NCBI RefSeq assembly: GCF_014189535.1
Contig: NZ_CP050308.1
Span: 1,674,001 to 1,738,000 of the forward strand
Direction of reading: 5' to 3'
DNA: 64,000 nt
DNA from: Rhizobium lusitanum
Lineage (GTDB): Bacteria > Pseudomonadota > Alphaproteobacteria > Rhizobiales > Rhizobiaceae
The translations under genes were made by a program, and so were the position numbers. The notes below the pieces were generated by a model, which worked only from the letters and a program-made list of their open reading frames with translations, did not search any database and was not told the origin of the DNA. Below are positions 18,803 through 27,571 of the stretch, piece after piece (the first letter of the stretch is position 1; each line of letters opens with the position of its first letter).

Positions 18803-19915
18803 ATGACCGAAACAGCCACGCAAAAGCCCATCCCCGTCACCGTTCTCACCGGCTATCTCGGTGCCGGCAAGACGACGCTGCTGAACCGCATTCTTACCGA
18901 AAACCACGGCAAGAAATACGCCGTCATCGTCAATGAGTTCGGCGAGATCGGCATCGACAATGACCTGATCGTCGAGTCGGACGAAGAAATCTACGAGATG
19001 AACAATGGCTGCGTCTGCTGCACCGTGCGCGGCGACCTGATCCGTGTCGTCGAGGGACTGATGCGCCGTCCGGGCCGTTTCGACGGTATTATCATAGAGA
19101 CTACAGGCCTTGCCGATCCGGTTCCCGTTGCCCAGACTTTCTTCATGGATGACGACGTCCGCGCCAAGACCGAGCTTGATGCCGTTGTTGCGCTGGTCGA
19201 TGCCAAGCACCTGCCGCTGCGCCTGAAGGACAGCCGCGAGGCCGAGGACCAGATCGCCTTTGCCGACGTCATCGTCATCAACAAGTCCGATCTCGTCTCT
19301 ACGGAAGAACTGGCGCAGATCGAAGACATCGTCCGCGCTATCAACCCGGCCGCCCGCGTCTACAAGACCACCCGCTCCGGCATCGATCTTGCCCACGTCC
19401 TGAACCAGGGCGCCTTCAACCTCGAGCGCGCGCTGGAAAACGATCCGCATTTCCTCGATCAGGGCCATGACGATCATGTCTGCGGCCCGGATTGCGGTCA
19501 TGACCATCATGACCATGACCACCATCATCATGGACACGATCACGACCATCATCACCATGATCATGACCACCACGATCATAGCCACCACAACCACGGCCCC
19601 TCGCCGATCCATGACGTGACGGTGCAGTCGGTGTCGCTGCGCGGTGGCGAAATGAACCCGGATCGCTTCTTCCCGTGGATCCAGAAGGTCACCCAAACCG
19701 ACGGCCCGAAGATCCTTCGCCTGAAGGGCATTATCGCCTTCAAGGACGATCCCGAGCGCTATGTCGTGCAGGGTGTCCACATGATCATCGAAGGCGACCA
19801 TCAGCGCGCCTGGAAAGACGGCGAAAAGCATGAGAGCCGCCTGGTCTTCATCGGCCGCGAGCTCGATCGCGAAAAGCTGGAAAATAGCTTCAAGGCCTGC
19901 GAGGCGACTGCCTGA
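18803..19915 (+). CDS. CobW/COG0523-family GTPase, putative zinc metallochaperone
   Basis: A 370-residue G3E GTPase. Seen are Walker [10 protein letters not shown] (17-25), the metal-site motif GCVCC (Cys70, 72, 73), the ETTG switch (about 98-101) and NKSD for guanine recognition (159-162). A histidine-rich stretch at 221-263 holds about 23 His with interspersed Asp and two Cys, followed by the CobW C-terminal domain. Such proteins (ZigA, ZagA, ZNG1) deliver zinc to client enzymes when zinc is scarce. The Zur-like box upstream supports zinc over cobalt. ATG at 18803 follows GAGG. Its TGA overlaps the next ATG by one base. Confidence 0.92.
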   Translation: MTETATQKPIPVTVLTGYLGAGKTTLLNRILTENHGKKYAVIVNEFGEIGIDNDLIVESDEEIYEMNNGCVCCTVRGDLIRVVEGLMRRPGRFDGIIIETTGLADPVPVAQTFFMDDDVRAKTELDAVVALVDAKHLPLRLKDSREAEDQIAFADVIVINKSDLVSTEELAQIEDIVRAINPAARVYKTTRSGIDLAHVLNQGAFNLERALENDPHFLDQGHDDHVCGPDCGHDHHDHDHHHHGHDHDHHHHDHDHHDHSHHNHGPSPIHDVTVQSVSLRGGEMNPDRFFPWIQKVTQTDGPKILRLKGIIAFKDDPERYVVQGVHMIIEGDHQRAWKDGEKHESRLVFIGRELDREKLENSFKACEATA

Positions 19916-20904
19916 TGCCGACTGTCGCTCCGCTTGATATCGACGGCCACGTTCTGGCCGTCGAGTTTTTGAAGGACACCCCCGTCTTCGCCAGCGCCGC
20001 CGGGATGATCCATCGCCTGGAAGGCGGGGAAAAGGTGACCGAAGCCCATCAGGGCATGCTCACCTGTATCCGCGATCCCCATAGTGACAGCCTGATTTCC
20101 GGTGGTGAAGACGGCAAGGTCCTGCGGATTGCTGCCGATGGCGGCGTGACCGTGCTTGCCGAAGCGCCGCGCAAATGGATCACACAGCTTGCCGCCGGCC
20201 CGCAAGGCGCGGTCGCCTATGCCTATGGGAAAAGCAGCTTCGTGCGGCTTGCCGACGGCTCGACCAAGGAATTCACCGAGGAGCGCACTGTCGAGGGCCT
20301 CGCCTTCGCGCCCAAGGGCCTGCGTATCGCCGCTGCCCGCTACAATGGCGTGTCGCTGCATTGGGTCGGCATGAGCGCGCAACCGGTCAATCTGGAATGG
20401 AAGGGCGCCCATACCGGCGTCACCTTCTCGCCGGACGGCCAGTTCGTCGTCACCACCATGCAGGAAAACGCCCTGCACGGCTGGAAGCTGGACAGCAAGC
20501 CGGGTGGCGAAGCACGACACATGCGCATGACCGGCTATCCCGCCAAGGTGAAGTCGCTCTCCTGGTCCGCCAAGGGCAAGTGGCTCGCCTCGTCCGGTGC
20601 ACCAGCGGCGATCGTCTGGCCTTTCCAGAGCAAGGACGGCCCGATGGGCAAGGCGCCGCAGGAACTCGGCACCCGCGCCAACATCATGGCGACCTCAGTC
20701 AAGTTCCATCCGGTGGAAGACATCTTGGCGATCGGCTTCATCGACGGCATGATCCTGGCGGTGCGCATCGGCGACGCTAAGGAGGCGCTCTTGCGCCGTC
20801 CGGGCAAAGGTGCGATCACCTCGATGAGCTGGAGCAAATCCGGCAAGCTGCTCGCCTTTGCCTCCGAGGCCGGCGATTGCGGCGTTGTCGATATTTCCGC
20901 CTGA
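19915..20904 (+). CDS. WD40-repeat beta-propeller protein
   Basis: A 329-residue cytosolic protein with no signal peptide. Repeated beta-strand blades are visible, for example SGGEDGKVLRIAADGGV, FSPDGQFVVTTMQENALHGW, LSWSAKGKWLASSGAPAAIVWPF and MSWSKSGKLLAFASEAGDCGVVDI, about seven in all. This fits one closed propeller. It starts on the last base of the CobW-family gene (ATGA overlap), so they are co-translated. The co-occurrence of a COG0523 GTPase and a WD40 protein suggests a shared zinc role, for example as a docking scaffold, but no function is known to me. Confidence 0.88.
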   Translation: MPTVAPLDIDGHVLAVEFLKDTPVFASAAGMIHRLEGGEKVTEAHQGMLTCIRDPHSDSLISGGEDGKVLRIAADGGVTVLAEAPRKWITQLAAGPQGAVAYAYGKSSFVRLADGSTKEFTEERTVEGLAFAPKGLRIAAARYNGVSLHWVGMSAQPVNLEWKGAHTGVTFSPDGQFVVTTMQENALHGWKLDSKPGGEARHMRMTGYPAKVKSLSWSAKGKWLASSGAPAAIVWPFQSKDGPMGKAPQELGTRANIMATSVKFHPVEDILAIGFIDGMILAVRIGDAKEALLRRPGKGAITSMSWSKSGKLLAFASEAGDCGVVDISA

Positions 20905-20920
20905 CGAGAAAGACAGGACC

Positions 20921-21736
20921 ATGTCCCAGACAGGTACGGCAATTGCCGGACATTCCACTGCCACACCCGGCAGCGTCTGGGATGTGATCCACCATGAGGC
21001 CACCGATCTCGCCGGCCGTGAACCGACACTGAAGCCGCTGCTCGCAACGCAGATCATCGCCACGCGAACGGATGCCGAAAGCCTCGCCAATGTCCTGGTC
21101 GCCAGACTTTCCGTCGCCACGATCGAAACCGGTGATCTGTTCACGCTGTTTCATGATGTGCTGACACGCCACTCCGAGATCCTGCCGGCGACAGAGGCCG
21201 ACCTCATTGCCGTGCGGACCCGCGATCCTGCCTGCACGACCTATCTGCATGCGCTGCTCAATCTCAAAGGCTTCCACGCCCTGCAAACCCATCGCATCGC
21301 CCATGCGCTCTGGACGGAAGGCCGGCCGGAAATCGCCAGCTGGCTGTCCAATCTCGCTTCGCTGGTTTTCGGCCCGGACATCCATCCGGCGGCTAAGATC
21401 GGCGCGTCCATCATGCTCGACCACGGCTCCGGCATCGTCATCGGCGAGACCGCCGTCATCGAGGATGAAGTTTCGATCCTGCAGAACGTCACCCTCGGCG
21501 GCACCGGTAAGGAAACCGGCGACCGGCATCCGAAGATCCGCCATGGCGTGATGATCGGCGCCGGCGCAAAGATTCTCGGCAATATCGAAGTCGGCGCGTT
21601 CAGCAAGGTGGCGGCGGGCAGCGTCGTCGTCAAGGCTGTGCCACCCCACTGCACCGTCGCTGGTGTCCCGGCCATGGTCGTCCGCATCCATCCCGCCGAC
21701 GAGATCCCGGCCGAGACGATGGATCAGAATATTTAG
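20921..21736 (+). CDS. cysE: Serine O-acetyltransferase
   Basis: A 271-residue enzyme that acetylates serine with acetyl-CoA, the first step of cysteine synthesis. The helical N-terminal domain is followed by the left-handed beta-helix of hexapeptide repeats. The catalytic pair corresponds to Asp153 (GPDIHPAAKIG) and His168 (MLDHGSGIVIGE), matching E. coli Asp143 and His158 in spacing. ATG at 20921 lies 16 bases after the WD40 stop. A longer frame starting at 20858 would overlap that gene. It is the third gene of the probable Zur-controlled operon, an unusual place for cysE. Confidence 0.95.
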   Translation: MSQTGTAIAGHSTATPGSVWDVIHHEATDLAGREPTLKPLLATQIIATRTDAESLANVLVARLSVATIETGDLFTLFHDVLTRHSEILPATEADLIAVRTRDPACTTYLHALLNLKGFHALQTHRIAHALWTEGRPEIASWLSNLASLVFGPDIHPAAKIGASIMLDHGSGIVIGETAVIEDEVSILQNVTLGGTGKETGDRHPKIRHGVMIGAGAKILGNIEVGAFSKVAAGSVVVKAVPPHCTVAGVPAMVVRIHPADEIPAETMDQNI

Positions 21737-21763
21737 CTTCCCATCGATGGGAATACTGTGGCC

Positions 21764-21952
21764 ACCTCGTCCTTCGAGGCTCCGCCCCCTTCGACAGGCT
21801 CAGGGCGCTGCGCACCTCAGGATGAGGTGGAGTGTGCTCCTCGTCACAGCCAAGCAGAGACCGAACGATCGAGCCCTTGCTGCGGCTGGGCGCCAAAGGT
21901 TAGCCCTCACCCTGAGGTGGGAGCAAAGCGACCCTCGAAGGGCGGGGGCGGA
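21764..21952. repeat. GC-rich intergenic palindromic repeat element
   Basis: The stretch begins with CTCGTCCTTCGAGG and TCCGCCCCCTTCGA, and ends with CCCTCGAAGGGCGGGGGCGG, an imperfect inverted copy. Inner segments (CCTCAGGATGAGG, CACCCTGAGGTGG) are themselves palindromic. This composition is typical of rhizobial dispersed palindromic repeats. No gene is credible inside it. Confidence 0.6.
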
Positions 21953-22096
21953 TGGAGGGCACCAATGTCGGCCGTGACATAAGGTAGCATCGTCGCACCC
22001 CCATGCCTCAACGGCACTCGATCCCCTCTTTCATTCCAGCAAAATCAATCGCTTGGTTATACTCTCTGTCGCCGCGACAGTCTCTCCCACGACACA

Positions 22097-22114
22097 CCGT
22101 CACGGAAGTGTCAT
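22097..22114 (+). promoter_or_regulatory. Pho-box-like direct repeat upstream of phosphoesterase gene
   Basis: Two heptamers, CCGTCAC (22097-22103) and GTGTCAT (22108-22114), are spaced 11 bases start to start with GGAA between them. The PhoB box consensus is CTGTCAT repeated with the same spacing; the matches are 5/7 and 6/7. It lies 90 bases before the ATG at 22204. Confidence 0.6.
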
Positions 22115-22203
22115 GTACGCTTGATAGCCCGGCATGGCTCCCTCTGCCCCGGCGCGGCGCAACCAAGCGCCGAGGCAATGCCCCCACTCGAGAGGATATC
22201 CCC

Positions 22204-23832
22204 ATGACCCGTCTTTCGCGTCGCGCCGCCCTTGCTGCCGGCAGCGCGCTTACCCTCGTTTCGCTCTGTTCCGCCGCTGGCGCCGCCGACGTGGCGCCGG
22301 CAACGAATACCGCCACGCCGATCAAGCACCTGGTCGTCATCTTCCAGGAAAACGTCTCCTTCGACCATTATTTCGCGACCTACCCCAAGGCCGCAAACGT
22401 CGCCGGCGAGCCGGAATTCAAGGCCGCTGACAACACGCCGGCCGACATCAATACGCTCGCCAATGCCGGTCTTATCGACACCAATCCGAACAAGACCAAC
22501 GCAGCCAACGGCGCCGACGCCGCTGCCCCCTTCCGCCTCGACCGCACGCAGGCGGCTACGCAATCGCAGAACCACGGCTATACCGCCGAGCAGGCGGCCT
22601 ACAACAATTTCGCCATGGACCTTTTCCCCGCCAACACCGGCAAGGGCACCAAGGGTGCCGCCGGCGCATTCGGCACCAAGGGCCAGGTCATGGGCTATTA
22701 TGACGGCAACACCGTCACCGCCATGTGGAACTATGCCCAGCACTACGCGCTGAGCGACAATTCCTTCTCCACCAATTTCGGCCCATCGACCCCCGGCGCG
22801 CTGAACCTGATCTCCGGCCAGACCAACGGCGCCATCCTGCCGCCTGGCTATACGCTGGAGAAGGACGGCACCTATTCCAAGGGTCGCATCGTGCCTGACG
22901 GCAATGGCGGCTGGACGGCCATCAGCGACTTCGACCCGACCGGCGACGTCTGTTCCGTCGGCCAGACCGCGCTGATGTACAGCAAGAACATCGGCGACAT
23001 GCTGAACGAGCATAAGATCACCTGGGGCTTCTTCGAAGGCGGCTTCGACCTGACGCTGACCAACCCCGACGGCACGACCGGCTGCAAGCGCGCCACGACC
23101 TCGACCGTCACCCAGGTCAACTATACCGACTACATCCCGCATCACCAGCCGTTCCAGTACTACGCCTCGACCGCCAACCCAACACATGCGCGTCCATCCT
23201 CGGTCGCAGCGATCGGCACCACCGACGCCGCCAATCACCAGTACGACGTGACCGACTTCTACGCCGCGCTGAAGAACGGCAGCATGCCGACCGTCAGCTT
23301 CCTGAAAGCACCCGCCTATCAGGACGGCCATGCCGGCTATTCCGATCCGCTCGACGAGCAGGAATTCGTGACCCAGGTGATCAACACCGTCCAGAATTCG
23401 CCGGACTGGAAAGATACGGCCATCATCCTCCTCTATGACGATTCCGACGGCTGGTATGATCACGCACACGCAGTCGTCAATCCGTCGAAGCTCGGCGTCA
23501 AGGGTTACGACGTGCTCAGCGGCGACAGCTGCTCCACCGGCACGCCGCTGCCGGGCCTCAATGGCCAGCCGGCCCAGGGCCGCTGCGGCTATGGCACGCG
23601 CCAGCCGTTGCTGGTCATCTCGCCCTATTCCAAGACCAACTTCATCGACCATACGCTGACCGACCAGACCTCCGTCATGCGCTTTATCGAAGACAACTGG
23701 ATGGGCGGCGCGCGTCTCGGCGGCGGCTCGTTCGACGCCATCTCCGGCTCGCTGAACGCCATGTTCGACTGGTCGAAGGGCGATACGCCGAAGCTGATCC
23801 TCGACCCGAAGACCGGCAACAGCGCATCCTAA
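22204..23832 (+). CDS. Exported phosphoesterase (phospholipase C / acid phosphatase AcpA family)
   Basis: A 542-residue secreted hydrolase. The N-terminus has a Tat-like RLSRRAAL start and an Ala-rich core ending in AAGAADV. The mature enzyme opens with VVIFQENVSFDHYFATYP, the metal-binding signature of the PF04185 phosphoesterase family. Later metal-ligand segments include ILLYDDSDGWYDHAHAVV and VISPYSKTNFIDHTLTDQTS. Substrates in this family are phospholipids or phosphate monoesters. ATG at 22204 follows GAGAGGA. The upstream Pho-box-like site suggests induction by phosphate starvation. A dihaem peroxidase gene follows after 20 bases. Confidence 0.9.
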   Translation: MTRLSRRAALAAGSALTLVSLCSAAGAADVAPATNTATPIKHLVVIFQENVSFDHYFATYPKAANVAGEPEFKAADNTPADINTLANAGLIDTNPNKTNAANGADAAAPFRLDRTQAATQSQNHGYTAEQAAYNNFAMDLFPANTGKGTKGAAGAFGTKGQVMGYYDGNTVTAMWNYAQHYALSDNSFSTNFGPSTPGALNLISGQTNGAILPPGYTLEKDGTYSKGRIVPDGNGGWTAISDFDPTGDVCSVGQTALMYSKNIGDMLNEHKITWGFFEGGFDLTLTNPDGTTGCKRATTSTVTQVNYTDYIPHHQPFQYYASTANPTHARPSSVAAIGTTDAANHQYDVTDFYAALKNGSMPTVSFLKAPAYQDGHAGYSDPLDEQEFVTQVINTVQNSPDWKDTAIILLYDDSDGWYDHAHAVVNPSKLGVKGYDVLSGDSCSTGTPLPGLNGQPAQGRCGYGTRQPLLVISPYSKTNFIDHTLTDQTSVMRFIEDNWMGGARLGGGSFDAISGSLNAMFDWSKGDTPKLILDPKTGNSAS

Positions 23833-23852
23833 GCGGAAGAAGGGAGACGGCG

Positions 23853-25238
23853 ATGTCTCTGAAAATCAATCACCGTCTCCTGCCGCTCATTACACTCGCG
23901 GGCGTCTCGCTCGCGGGGGCGAGCATCGGCATGGCGAGCCAACCTGCCTCTGACGCCCCTTCAGCCACGAATACCTATGAGGATACGGCGCCACTGAGCG
24001 CCGTTGCCCAACTCGGCAAGAAGCTGTTCTACGATCCCTCGCTGTCCGGCGGCGGTCAGATGTCCTGCTCCACCTGCCACGATCCGAACAATCACTATGC
24101 ACCGGCCAATGGCCTTTCCGTGCAGCTCGGCGGTGCGCATCTCGACCAGCCGGGCATCCGCACCGTGCCAAGCCTCGCCTACAAGATGTCAACGCCTTCC
24201 TTCTCCGTCGGCGCGGAAAGTGCCGCCGACGAAGCTGCGGAAGCAGCGCCCATGACAGAGGCCTCTGGCGTGGCGCTCGCCAATACGCCGGCGACTGTTG
24301 CCGGACCACTAACAGCGCAGGCCGTCATCAAGGCGGATTCGACTGCGCCGGACCTAGTGCCGCAGGGCGGCATGTTCTGGGATGGACGTGTCGATTCGCT
24401 GGAAGAGCAAGCGCTGCAACCGATGATCTCGCCCTTCGAAATGGCCAATGCCGACGCAGCCACCGTCTATGCCAAGCTGAAACAGGGCTACGGCAAGGAT
24501 ATCGCCGCCCTCTTCGGCAGCAACGTCCTCAGCGATCAGGACATGGCGATTGCCGAAGTCGGCTTTGCGCTTGCCCGCTACCAGATCGAGGAGCCCTCCT
24601 TCCATCCCTATTCGAGCAAGTACGACTATTATCTGCGCGGCAAGACAACACTCTCCGAGGCGGAGGCGCGCGGGCTGAAACTGTTCGACGACGCCAACAA
24701 GGGCAATTGCGCCTCCTGCCATCTCGACAAGATAATTGGCGACGGACAGATGCCGAACTTCACCGATTTCGAATTCGAAGCGTTGGGCGCGCCACGCAAT
24801 CCCGACATTCCGGCCAATGCCGATCCGCATTATTACGACACCGGCATCTGCGGCCCGCTGCGCAACGACACCTATTCCGCCCAGCCCCAGAATTGCGGGC
24901 TATTCAAGACGCCGACGCTGCGCAATGTCGCCAGCCGCAGCGTCTTCTTCCACAATGGCGTCTACCACTCGCTGGAAGACGTCACCCGCTTCTACGTCAA
25001 GCGCGACACCAATCCGGAGGAGATCTACCCGAAGGATGCCAGCGGGATTGTACAAAAATTCAACGATCTGCCGCAGCAATATCAGGCCAACATCGACATC
25101 ATCGACGCGCCGATGAACCGCAAGCGTGGTGATACCCCCGCGCTGAACGACGCAGAGACTGCCGATGTCGTGGCGTTTCTGAAAACGCTAACGGATGGAT
25201 ATGACCTGGCAAAGGATGGGATGAAGGCGGCAAAGTGA
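23853..25238 (+). CDS. Dihaem cytochrome-c peroxidase / MauG-family protein
   Basis: A 461-residue periplasmic dihaem protein. A signal peptide of about 28 residues precedes two haem c motifs, CSTCH (72-76) and CASCH (286-290). Other family marks are LGKKLFYDPSLSGGGQMSC, MFWDGRVDSLEEQA and FKTPTLRNVASRSVFFHNGVYHSLEDV. It belongs to the peroxidase/MauG superfamily, which reduces peroxide or oxidises protein side chains. An Ala-rich insertion at about 115-170 between the haem-1 region and the WDGR segment is odd and low in complexity. The gene is 20 bases after the phosphoesterase stop with GGAGA upstream, so they form an operon. Confidence 0.9.
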   Translation: MSLKINHRLLPLITLAGVSLAGASIGMASQPASDAPSATNTYEDTAPLSAVAQLGKKLFYDPSLSGGGQMSCSTCHDPNNHYAPANGLSVQLGGAHLDQPGIRTVPSLAYKMSTPSFSVGAESAADEAAEAAPMTEASGVALANTPATVAGPLTAQAVIKADSTAPDLVPQGGMFWDGRVDSLEEQALQPMISPFEMANADAATVYAKLKQGYGKDIAALFGSNVLSDQDMAIAEVGFALARYQIEEPSFHPYSSKYDYYLRGKTTLSEAEARGLKLFDDANKGNCASCHLDKIIGDGQMPNFTDFEFEALGAPRNPDIPANADPHYYDTGICGPLRNDTYSAQPQNCGLFKTPTLRNVASRSVFFHNGVYHSLEDVTRFYVKRDTNPEEIYPKDASGIVQKFNDLPQQYQANIDIIDAPMNRKRGDTPALNDAETADVVAFLKTLTDGYDLAKDGMKAAK

Positions 25239-25278
25239 GATCACGCCCTCGCCCCGTCAGGGCGAAGGCAAATCAACC

Positions 25279-25869
25279 TCAAGCGGCCTTTGCGATCGGC
25301 AGCTGGGCCAGTTTGCGGCCGTTGGCGATGATCATGCCGGCAGCGCCGGCAAGCCAGCCTTCCTTCAGCTCGAGCCCCAGGAAACGCTCGCGCTGGAACG
25401 GTCCCGGCATAACGAGATGACGGGCCTTTTCGGCAAAGAAGCCGAAACGCTCGTAGTAAGCCGCATCGCCGACGAGCAGGATGGCGCCATGACCGCGCTT
25501 CTTGGCTTCCAGAATGGCGGCGCGCATCAGCGCCGAGCCGATACCCTTGCCTTCATGGGCGGCATCGACAGCCAGCGGACCGAGGAGCAGTGCCTCGACC
25601 GGACGGGTTTCGCGATCGACGCCGGCTTCGACGTTCCACAGGCGAACCGTGCCGATGACATGGCCGGAGCGATCGCGGGCGACAAGCGCCAGACCCTCGG
25701 CCGGAACGCGGCCCCGGCGGATCTTTTCGGACGACTTCTTGCGGCGATCGGCGCCCATGGCCTGATCGAGCAGATTTTCGCGAGCGACGACATCGCCTGC
25801 GTTTTCCAGGTCGAGTGTGAAGGTAGACGGCGCAAAGAATGCGCGTACAGAATCAAGAACAGCGGCCAT
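25279..25869 (-). CDS. GNAT-family N-acetyltransferase
   Basis: A 196-residue acetyltransferase. The acetyl-CoA pyrophosphate loop motif appears as VDAAHEGKGIGSALMRAAI (Q/R-x-x-G-x-G/A type) and the later beta-bulge region as VGDAAYYERFGFFAEKA, the pattern of the YhbS/COG3153 group. These enzymes acetylate small molecules or protein termini; the substrate here is unknown. It is on the minus strand, convergent with the peroxidase operon, and downstream of the odc gene by about 96 bases. Start ATG at 25869 has GGGAGG just upstream. Confidence 0.88.
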   Translation of the reverse strand: MAAVLDSVRAFFAPSTFTLDLENAGDVVARENLLDQAMGADRRKKSSEKIRRGRVPAEGLALVARDRSGHVIGTVRLWNVEAGVDRETRPVEALLLGPLAVDAAHEGKGIGSALMRAAILEAKKRGHGAILLVGDAAYYERFGFFAEKARHLVMPGPFQRERFLGLELKEGWLAGAAGMIIANGRKLAQLPIAKAA

Positions 25870-25965
25870 CTCGGCCTCCCGTTGCCCAATACCGTTATCA
25901 GCGGTGGTGACAGATGATTGTGAAGGTGCCGCCCCGGCTGGCTACGGGGGCAGCTTTATCAGACC

Positions 25966-27099
25966 TTAGATGATGTAGGACTTCAGCGGGTCGAACCCGT
26001 TAAAGGCTACAGCCGAATAGGTCGTCGTATAGGCACCGGTGCCTTCGATCAGGACCTCGTCGCCAATGGTGAGCGTCACCGGCAGCGGATAGAGGTTCTT
26101 TTCATACAGCACGTCGGCCGAATCGCAGGTCGGGCCGGCGATGATGCAGGGTTCCATCTCGTCGCCGTCGCGCTCCGTGCGGATCGGATAACGGATCGCT
26201 TCGTCCATGGTTTCAGCGAGACCGCCGAACTTGCCGATGTCGAGGAAGACCCAGCGAGCGGCATCGTTGTCCGACTTCTTGGAAATCAGGACGACTTCAG
26301 CCTTGATCACGCCGGCATTGCCGACCATGCCACGGCCCGGCTCTATGATCGTGTGCGGGATCTGGTTGCCGAAATGGGCGCGCAGAGACGCAAAGATCGC
26401 CTTGCCATAGGCCTCAGCGGACGGAACGTCGCGCAGATACTTGGTCGGGAAACCACCGCCCATGTTGACCATCTGCAGGTGGATACCCTGCTTTGCCAGC
26501 GAGACGAAGACGCGCTTGGCATCGGCAAGAGCAGCGTCCCAGGCATCGACCTTGGTCATCTGCGAGCCAACGTGGAAAGACACGCCGTAGGATTCCAGGC
26601 CCAGCTGATGGGCGTAGACGAGAACGTCGACAGCCATCTGCGGGACGCAGCCGAACTTGCGCGACAGCGGCCATTCGGCGCCTTCGCCATCCGTCAGCAC
26701 GCGGCAGAACACACGAGCGCCGGGAGCCGCACGGGAAATCTTCTCGACTTCTTCGTGGCTGTCGACGGCGAAGAGGCTGATGCCGTGTGCATGCGCACGG
26801 GCGACATCGCGCTCCTTCTTGATCGTGTTACCGAAGGAGATGCGGGCAGGCGTCGCACCGGCGTCGAGCGCCATTTCGATTTCAGCGACGGACGCGCAAT
26901 CGAAGTTGGAGCCGAGGCTTGCGAGCAGGCGCAGCACTTCCGGAGCCGGGTTGGCCTTGACAGCATAATAGATGGCGCTGTCCGGCATGGCGTGACGGAA
27001 GGCACGGAAATTGTCGCGGACGACGTCGAGGTCAACCACCAGGCAGGGACCATCAGGACGTCGGGTAGCGAGAAAGTCGCGGATACGTTGCGTGGTCAT
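25966..27099 (-). CDS. odc: Ornithine/lysine decarboxylase, group IV (PLP alanine-racemase fold)
   Basis: A 377-residue PLP enzyme forming putrescine (and possibly cadaverine) for polyamine synthesis. The PLP Lys is in YYAVKANP (Lys48), the phosphate-binding loop is GGGFPTK (about 214-220) followed by EPGRGMVG, and the catalytic Cys is in GPTCDSADV (Cys325), contributed across the dimer. It is the eukaryote-like ODC type usual in rhizobia. ATG at 27099 follows GAAGGGAATTGAC. Around 500 bases of leader lie upstream, where a speF-type RNA element is expected from other alphaproteobacteria. Confidence 0.94.
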   Translation of the reverse strand: MTTQRIRDFLATRRPDGPCLVVDLDVVRDNFRAFRHAMPDSAIYYAVKANPAPEVLRLLASLGSNFDCASVAEIEMALDAGATPARISFGNTIKKERDVARAHAHGISLFAVDSHEEVEKISRAAPGARVFCRVLTDGEGAEWPLSRKFGCVPQMAVDVLVYAHQLGLESYGVSFHVGSQMTKVDAWDAALADAKRVFVSLAKQGIHLQMVNMGGGFPTKYLRDVPSAEAYGKAIFASLRAHFGNQIPHTIIEPGRGMVGNAGVIKAEVVLISKKSDNDAARWVFLDIGKFGGLAETMDEAIRYPIRTERDGDEMEPCIIAGPTCDSADVLYEKNLYPLPVTLTIGDEVLIEGTGAYTTTYSAVAFNGFDPLKSYII

Positions 27100-27540
27100 G
27101 TCAATTCCCTTCTCAATTCCAATAGCTCCGGGAAAGACCCAGAGGACAAAGGGCGACGCTCATTCACTCAGGTACCAGCCGGTGGAGACCCCGGAACCGA
27201 GCAAACGCGCGAAGCGCAGATGATGAACCAGTGCCGCAAGCGGCGCTAATTCGGCTTTGTCTGCCATGGATTGGAGGGAATATCCCAACCGCACTTCCGG
27301 CAATGAAGGTGTGCCTCTTCAGTAACCCCGGCTGATGGAAAGCCGGGAGAGAACAAAAAGGCCCGCACCGTCGTTGCTTCAGATGTCCTCGCATTTTTCG
27401 GTTGGCCGAAATAGCGACTGGAGGGGTTAGTTCCAGGTACCTTACCGATTTTCTCACCACATCGAGGATCGGCGGACACCCACGGGCACGTGCGACTTTG
27501 GGCTGAGGGGGAGATAAGAATATTTGCCGTCATAATCAAG
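27100..27540 (-). promoter_or_regulatory. Long leader of odc, candidate speF-type RNA element
   Basis: About 440 bases without a credible gene. On the minus strand it holds a CCCGGC...GCCGGG hairpin (27332-27352 region), preceded by a GGGCC-TTTTT run near 27357-27366 that resembles an intrinsic terminator. Further GC-rich paired segments lie nearer the start codon. The speF RNA motif is known upstream of ornithine decarboxylase genes in alphaproteobacteria. I base this on position and structure, not on a consensus match. Confidence 0.4.
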
Positions 27541-27571
27541 AATTTTTTTCGCTGCCGGCCTAAAAAAATAA

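Noticed and set aside
21738..21753. Perfect 16-bp palindrome TTCCCATCGATGGGAA just after cysE
   Set aside because: It has no loop and no T-run, so it is a poor terminator, and there is no nearby promoter to regulate.
22111..23652. 513-residue minus-strand frame opposite the phosphoesterase gene
   Set aside because: It is antisense to a gene with a clear signal peptide and catalytic motifs. Its composition (Val, Gly, Arg rich) reflects GC-skewed codons, and there is no ribosome site.
25931..25952. GC-rich hairpin after the odc stop
   Set aside because: The stem has a mismatch and no T-run follows on the minus strand, so I did not call it a terminator.
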